Shown here piece by piece: positions 58,873-64,000 of a DNA stretch of 64,000 nucleotides. Positions within the stretch are counted from its first letter, which is position 1. Every line of letters starts with the position of its first letter. A program made the position numbers and the translations under genes. Below the pieces are notes generated by a model that saw nothing but the letters and a program-made list of their open reading frames with translations, did no database searches and was not told the origin of the DNA. This DNA comes from Lepeophtheirus salmonis (lineage: Eukaryota; Arthropoda; Copepoda; Siphonostomatoida; Caligidae), in contig NC_052132.2 of assembly GCF_016086655.4 (NCBI RefSeq), forward strand, positions 15,936,805 to 16,000,804, read 5' to 3'.

Positions 58873-60477
58873 ATCCGTTACTTTTGTAGTTAGTTTCTTA
58901 TTATACAAAGATATATTGTGATAGGTCATAATTAACCATTTAAAGGAAAAGAGTAATTAAGTCAAATGTGAGTTTTTTACAGTTTATATTAAAGTGAATT
59001 ACAATGGATGTTATTTGTTCATATAACATAGTGCATTAAGTGGATTTATTCAGTTTAAGCATGTCATGTACTTATCTAAATGTACCATTTAGTCCGGTCT
59101 CATTTTTTAAATGATGAGTTGGAGAGGATCCTATGGTCCCATTTCAATATTTCTGCCATAATTATATTTATAATCCAAAATGGAGTCACAATAGTTGCAT
59201 ATGGCAAAATACATTTCCAAATATATATAGTATAACGAAGAATAACATATTAAAAATTAGTGGATATTATGCACTAAATATGAAATAAGCTAACAATATG
59301 ACCTGAATTTGTCATTTATCTTAAATATAATAAAACTAGAGTTCAATCTTACTAATATAACCTTGAATAAGCCTCCTTTGCCTTGTGATTTTGACTCTTC
59401 TCTCTAGAGATATATATATATTTATATATTAATAATACTAGGGAAATCAAGTTTTCTAAGCATCCCCACATTTATATTGCATGGAATAGTTAGGAATAAA
59501 AACCAATAATTAATAGTTATTTAAGTAATAATAGGAATGATTTCAAAGTCTCTACTCACCTGACAAGAATCTCAATAACGAAATAGCATTTGCAAGTCCA
59601 AAATAAAACAGAATCTATCAAATAACTGTAATATAATTTTGTTAATTTTTAAATATTGTTTTCTGTAAAACAACCTAGCATTATCTAGTATGGTACATAC
59701 TTTGTAATTTATTTATGTTTGTAAAAAATCCCAAATTTTCGAGAGTGTAATATTCCAATATGCTAACGAGTAATTTAGATGCTTAGAAGAGGATTCATGA
59801 GTTAATAAGTTTCGAAGTTGCAAAGACATTCAACTATTCCAATAAAATATACTGAAGTTAAGAAGTCACTTATACTTTTTAACAAGTAATCACTTAATAG
59901 TACCTATTAACTATTTATTTGCAATAGCTGAATAGAATATGCTTTGCAGAAAGAACAATGAAGAAAAGAGAGGCACATTATTTTTAAAGTATAGAATAAT
60001 CTTCAATTTGTTTTCCAATCACTAAAATGACTCAAAAGTAATAAAGAAATCCCTAATCAGGGGTGAGGCTTAAAGTGTCCAGATTATATAATTATCTATA
60101 TAGACCCTACATTTCTGCATTATATGCATCAAGGACACTTATCAATCTATCCATGTTCACAACTTTTTTACCCTCCTTTTCGGCTCCTGTATTTATCTAT
60201 AATTATTCATTTACACTTATCAGTAGCGAGTAACACTGAACTTGGGTCCGTTGTGATGTCATCAAAAAGTTGTCAGCTGACGTCAACCAGACTGCGTTGC
60301 AAGTTTCTTATTGACACACATTGTATATAGTCACCTTGGGTAATATGAAGAATTAATTTTGTTCTGCTTAGTAGTTGCCATAATTATTTAATTCCTGAGT
60401 AATGAAAATCCTCTCCTATGTAGATTTAATTATATTCAAAACCTCATTGAACATGAATGTGTGCTCATAATAGGAGC
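58873..60477. other. Intergenic, nothing recognised
   Basis: AT-rich DNA. TGACGTCA occurs at 60278-60285 within CAGCTGACGTCAACC. An open frame of 68 codons at 60124-60330 is not supported by anything else. Confidence 0.4.
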
Positions 60478-60482
60478 TTTAT

Positions 60483-61686
60483 CCTGCGGATTTGTTACAG
60501 AGTTATAATTGTAAGTCTTTGTTGGACTCAGAGTAGAATGGGGGATCGAAATCAGAGTAATTCTTGCCAATGTCCTTGATATTTTTCTTCTCCCCCTACT
60601 CCTTTGTCACTGCTGGTTGTAGCTGATCTAATTAAACTTCATATCACCTAACCTGTTCTCCTCCAAAACATTCTTCAAATTCTCAGGGTGACCATGTTAA
60701 TTTTCATTTTTTTTTAATATTCCCATTCTACACTAGATTTTTACCACTGACCATAGGTATTAATGCAATATATAAAAATCATTTCTGCACCCGTTATCTA
60801 CTATTTATTCTTTTGAAAAAGGATGCCTATTTGATTTTAGTTCATTGTACTATCCAAATTTGTTTTATTTCGACATTGTTTACTGTTAAAATTAGTTCAA
60901 ACGCATTTCAAATAGTTTTGCGTTTCATATTATTTCCAAAAATAGTTAGATCATCAAATCCTATTATTTGAATTTATTATTATTGCACAAAAAATGACAT
61001 GGATCATCATCAAAGTGTCCATTTTGATTTTCTTCTTTTTTTTTTAACATGCCCATTCTATACTAGATTTTTACCGCTGATCATAGGTATTAATGCAATA
61101 TATAAAAATCATTTCTGCACCCGTTATCTACTATTTATTCTTTTGAAAAAGGATGCCTATTTGATTTTAGTTCATTGTACTATCCAAATTTGTTTTATTT
61201 CGACATTGTGTACTGTTAAAATTAGTTCAAACGCATTTCAAATAGTTTTGCGTTTCATATTATTTCCAAAAATTGTTAGATCATCAAATCCTATTATTTG
61301 AACTTGTTATTATTGCACAAAAAATGACATGGATCATCATCAAAGTGTCCATTTAGATTTTTTTTTTTTTTTTTTAACATGACCAAAATACATACAATTT
61401 TTATTAATAGATATGTACAATGGTGATAATCCGGAGTCTTCAGGCATATTAAAAAAATAAACCAAAAATTAACATGGTCACCCTGAGAATTTGAAGAATG
61501 TCTTGGAGGAGAACAGGTTAGGTGATATGAAGTTTCATTAGATCAGCTACAACCAGTAGTGACAAAGGAGTAGGGGGAGAAGAAAAATATCAAGGACATT
61601 GGCAAGAATTATTCTGATTTCGATACCCCATTCTACTTTGAGTCCAACAAAGACTTACAATTATAACTCTGCAACAAATCCTCAGG
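60483..61686. mobile_element. Foldback element with long inverted arms and tandem core
   Basis: The left arm 60483-60720 and the inverse of 61440-61686 match over about 235 bp with only a few percent differences. Between them a 330-bp unit is present twice in tandem (60722-61051 and 61052-61381), with only scattered single-base differences. No transposase is encoded; the open frame at 60999-61301 lies across the tandem unit and is not protein-like. Other family members lie at 8538, 19183, 62998 and 63825. The high arm identity suggests recent activity or gene conversion. Confidence 0.85.
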
Positions 61687-61737
61687 GTCACTTTCCGTCT
61701 TCAATGAGTTCGCAAATGTTCAATTCAGTTTCGTTTG

Positions 61738-62873
61738 CAGGGGTCAGAAAAAAAAACCGTGGGCTGTTCATAAATGCTAATTATGTAATTAAAATAGAAA
61801 GGTTGGTGATTTTTTCCTGCATTTTCGGAATCTCCTGTCCTTTCTGCATAAGTAAACATTAATACACCTATCTCAAATATTCTATCATGAGTGAGGAAGA
61901 AGCAAAAAGGCAGAGGATCTCAGATCTTCTGGATGCAAAAATCGGGGAGGCAGAGATTATGGACATTGTGAAGTGCTCCAGGAGCCTAATTTTCAAGGTG
62001 GCCAAGATGAAAAAGTATGGGAAAAACCTCTCAAGGAAAGAAGGAAGTGGGGGACACAACTTGAAAAGGGATTCTGAGTTTCTGTGGGACCTGAAGAAGA
62101 AGATCAAGGAGGACCCCACAAAATCCATGAATCGCCTCTCTAACGAGTTTGATGTGGACGAGGGGACAATCAGGAGAGGTGTGAAGGAGAACTTGGTGTT
62201 GTCCTCTTACACAAGGACCCACGCCACCTGTTGACGGACACTCTGAAGGGCAGGAGACTGCAGAGGTGCAAGAAAGTTTGTGCGTGGATCAAGGCAAATG
62301 GATACACTGTAAAAATTTTCTTTGACAAGAAGATTTTCACTGTGGACCAGGTCTACAACCGTCGGAACGACCGTTGGCTTGGGGGATCACCGAGGGAGGT
62401 CAAGGGTGTGTTCCGTACAAAACACCCGTCCCAAACAATGGTCCTGGGGATCGTAGCGTCCGACGGCAAGAAGATGCCTCCCTTTTTTTTAAAGACAACA
62501 TGGCTGATTTTTGGCCCAAGGACATGTGGCCATCACCTTAGTCGGATTTGAACCCGTTGGACTTTGTTGTGTGGGCAATTTGGAGAGGGAGACTAACCGG
62601 ACATCTCACCCGAACATGTACTTCCTGAAGGCAGCCATTGTGAAGGAGCGGAACAACTTGTCCGAGAAGTTCATCATCAACTCCTGCAAGACTTTCCGCC
62701 GCCATGGATAAGCTATGATTGCTGCTAGAGGGTCGCCATATTGAGTGGACATGTTCACAAAGGCCATGTATCAAAGTTTTGTTAAAAAAAATTTCAAAAT
62801 TATTTATCAAAAAATAAAATTATTGACATTTTTCTAAAATCAGTCATTCAGTCCAGGTTTGACTTCCGAACCC
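61738..62873 (+). mobile_element. Tc1/mariner element, nearly full length, disabled
   Basis: The left end CAGGGGTCAGAAAAAAAAAC and the inverse of the right end (CAGGGTTCGGAAGTCAAAC) are related terminal repeats; TA follows the right end. ATG at 61887 opens a transposase N-terminus with two helix-turn-helix-like parts (EAKRQRISDLLDAK and ILDIVKCSRSLIFKV-like, then KSMNRLSNEFDVDEGTIRRGV). After frameshifts the first catalytic block appears (FFDKKIFTVDQVYNRRNDRWL near 62318-62380), then VLGIVASDGKKMPPFF. About 80 residues with the second catalytic acid are missing, and the last part (FEPVGL-CVGN, LKAAIVKERNNLSEKFIINS) follows in shifting frames. It is not functional. Confidence 0.85.
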
Positions 62874-62997
62874 TGTATATTAAATATAGCTTGTATGTAG
62901 TAGGAAGTGAAGTTCACTCCTTATGAGTTAAATAATAATGACAACAGCTTAGGAAAAGAAAATTCACTCATCAGTGTGCCAACTCCTAAAAAGTGTG

Positions 62998-63110
62998 GAG
63001 CTTATAAATTTCCTTCTCCCTGGTCACAGCTGATTGTAGTTGATCTAATGAAACGTCATGACAGCTAAGCTGCTCTCCTCCAAAACATTCTTCAAATCCT
63101 CAGGGTGTCC
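62998..63110. repeat. Left arm of a second foldback-family copy
   Basis: TCACAGCTGATTGTAGTTGATCTAATGAAACGTCATGACAGCTAAGCTGCTCTCCTCCAAAACATTC-like landmarks align with the left arm at 60600-60700, followed by the same TTTTTTAACATGCCCA junction. A matching opposite arm starts at 63825. Confidence 0.6.
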
Positions 63111-63824
63111 ATGTTGATTTTCGTTTTATTTTTTAACATGCCCAAAAAGCTCCCAATTAGCATCACTAATTATATCCTTAGGGAACAAATCGAGAAAGAT
63201 TGCTAATTGCTTCCTCCCCATGAGTTTTGATGTGCCGGGGTATAACATTTTGCTATCTTTATTCGAAGGGCTATGTACCTAAAACTGTAGACATGCAGTT
63301 AGTTTATTTTAAGAAACAAACTCTTTGTTGTCTGTGCTTTACTTATGTTGCTCTTCATTCAAGGTGTTATTCTTTCCATATTTGACTTATTTAAAAAAAA
63401 TATAGGTTATTGTATTTCATAAAATTTATAGGACACTTATAAAAGCCTTATACCTATAATCAGATATAAGTTATAGTTGAAATCTATAATTCATCCTATT
63501 ACATATGTTGAAAAGCTTTAAATTTGTTTAGGGGGATTGCAAATCATGACAATTAATGGATATAATTTATCAAGAAGAGATTGAATACGTAAGAGATAAT
63601 GAGATTAAGCTACTAAGGCTTCTGAATAAAATTGCTTAAGCCTACAGTACTCAGACAAAACAAATATATTTTTTAATTAATTTGCTACATATGTAGAAAT
63701 GACTCAATAATCATAAAATAGTATTTTAAATGACATATTAAACATCAAGCTAAAGTTTTTGTATACGCTGTGATGCAATAAATATGCCCTGCCGGCATGT
63801 AAAAATAAAAAATACCGAAAAGTA

Positions 63825-64000
63825 AAGTGATTATCCTGACAATTTGACTAAGGGTCTGGAAGAGAGGAACATAGCCATCATGAAGATTAGATCCGCTACA
63901 AGCAACCGTAAGAAGAAGGAAAAAACCTATATAGTAAGGATATATGGGCAGGAATGATTGCGATGTCGATCCTTAAGTCTACTCCGAGTCCAAACAAGGA
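63825..64000. repeat. Right arm of a second foldback-family copy, runs off the window
   Basis: Landmarks AAGTAAAGTGATTATCCTGACAATTTGA, CTGGAAGAGAGGAACATAG, AGATTAGATCCGCTAC, GGCAGGAATGATTGCGATGTCGAT and CCGAGTCCAAACAAGGA follow the order of the right arm at 61470-61660, with more divergence. It probably pairs with 62998-63110. Confidence 0.55.

Noticed and set aside
60999..61301. 100-codon open frame on the + strand
   Set aside because: It falls within the tandem core of the foldback, begins in one unit and ends in the next, and has no homology I know.
1..64000. CRISPR array, operon, phage or bacterial mobile system
   Set aside because: No direct repeat-spacer pattern, ribosome-binding context or prokaryotic gene spacing exists; the genes are intron-split and eukaryotic.
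1..64000. tRNA or rRNA genes
   Set aside because: I looked for the GGTTCRAnYCC box and conserved rRNA blocks and saw none I could support by eye; a tRNAscan or Rfam search would settle it.

Overview
The window looks like AT-rich nuclear DNA from an arthropod. Genes are split by introns with GT-AG borders, long gene-free stretches are packed with decayed DNA transposons, and the main gene is an animal-type chitin synthase. No prokaryotic operon, phage or viral gene set was seen. The mix of Tc1/mariner, hAT-like and foldback repeats around a chitin synthase and a secreted C-type lectin would suit a copepod such as the salmon louse. That placement is inference from general resemblance; no species marker is present.

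Three genes can be modelled. (1) A complete chitin synthase on the + strand, 17230-29244, in eight coding exons whose phases all join to give about 1629 residues. It has the CATMWHE, DGD, EDR, QRRRW and SWGTRE motifs. (2) A small secreted C-type-lectin-like protein on the - strand, 39479-40053, in two exons: a signal peptide, then one lectin fold, 150 residues. (3) A major facilitator transporter of the SLC18B1 type on the - strand, 51030-56246, in five exons, 488 residues. The genes are unrelated in pathway and lie far apart. Chitin synthase makes cuticle or gut chitin at the plasma membrane, the lectin is exported, and the transporter is probably vesicular.

Almost everything else is mobile-element debris. 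Tc1/mariner fragments lie at 1.26-1.91, 4.23-4.60, 5.17-5.60, 7.26-7.76, 15.60-16.06, 32.03-32.28, 34.70-35.43, 35.73-36.00 and 61.74-62.87 kb. A deleted hAT transposase lies at 10.65-11.01 kb and a deleted piggyBac at 57.74-58.87 kb. Several MITE families are present, three of them with 8-bp target duplications. Foldback elements occur at 53.9-54.4, 60.5-61.7 and 63.0-64.0 kb. The 6.4-kb second intron of chitin synthase and the 2.7-kb third intron of the transporter are built largely of such repeats.

I found no new enzymatic or defence system. The most interesting signals are structural: (a) seven copies of the palindrome TGACGTCA, five of them inside MITEs of two unrelated families; (b) a young foldback with about 235-bp arms around a 330-bp tandem duplication; (c) three successive inverted repeats inside one transporter intron; (d) hAT MITEs sitting in TCTAGA-centred target sites; and (e) a MITE filling most of a chitin synthase intron.
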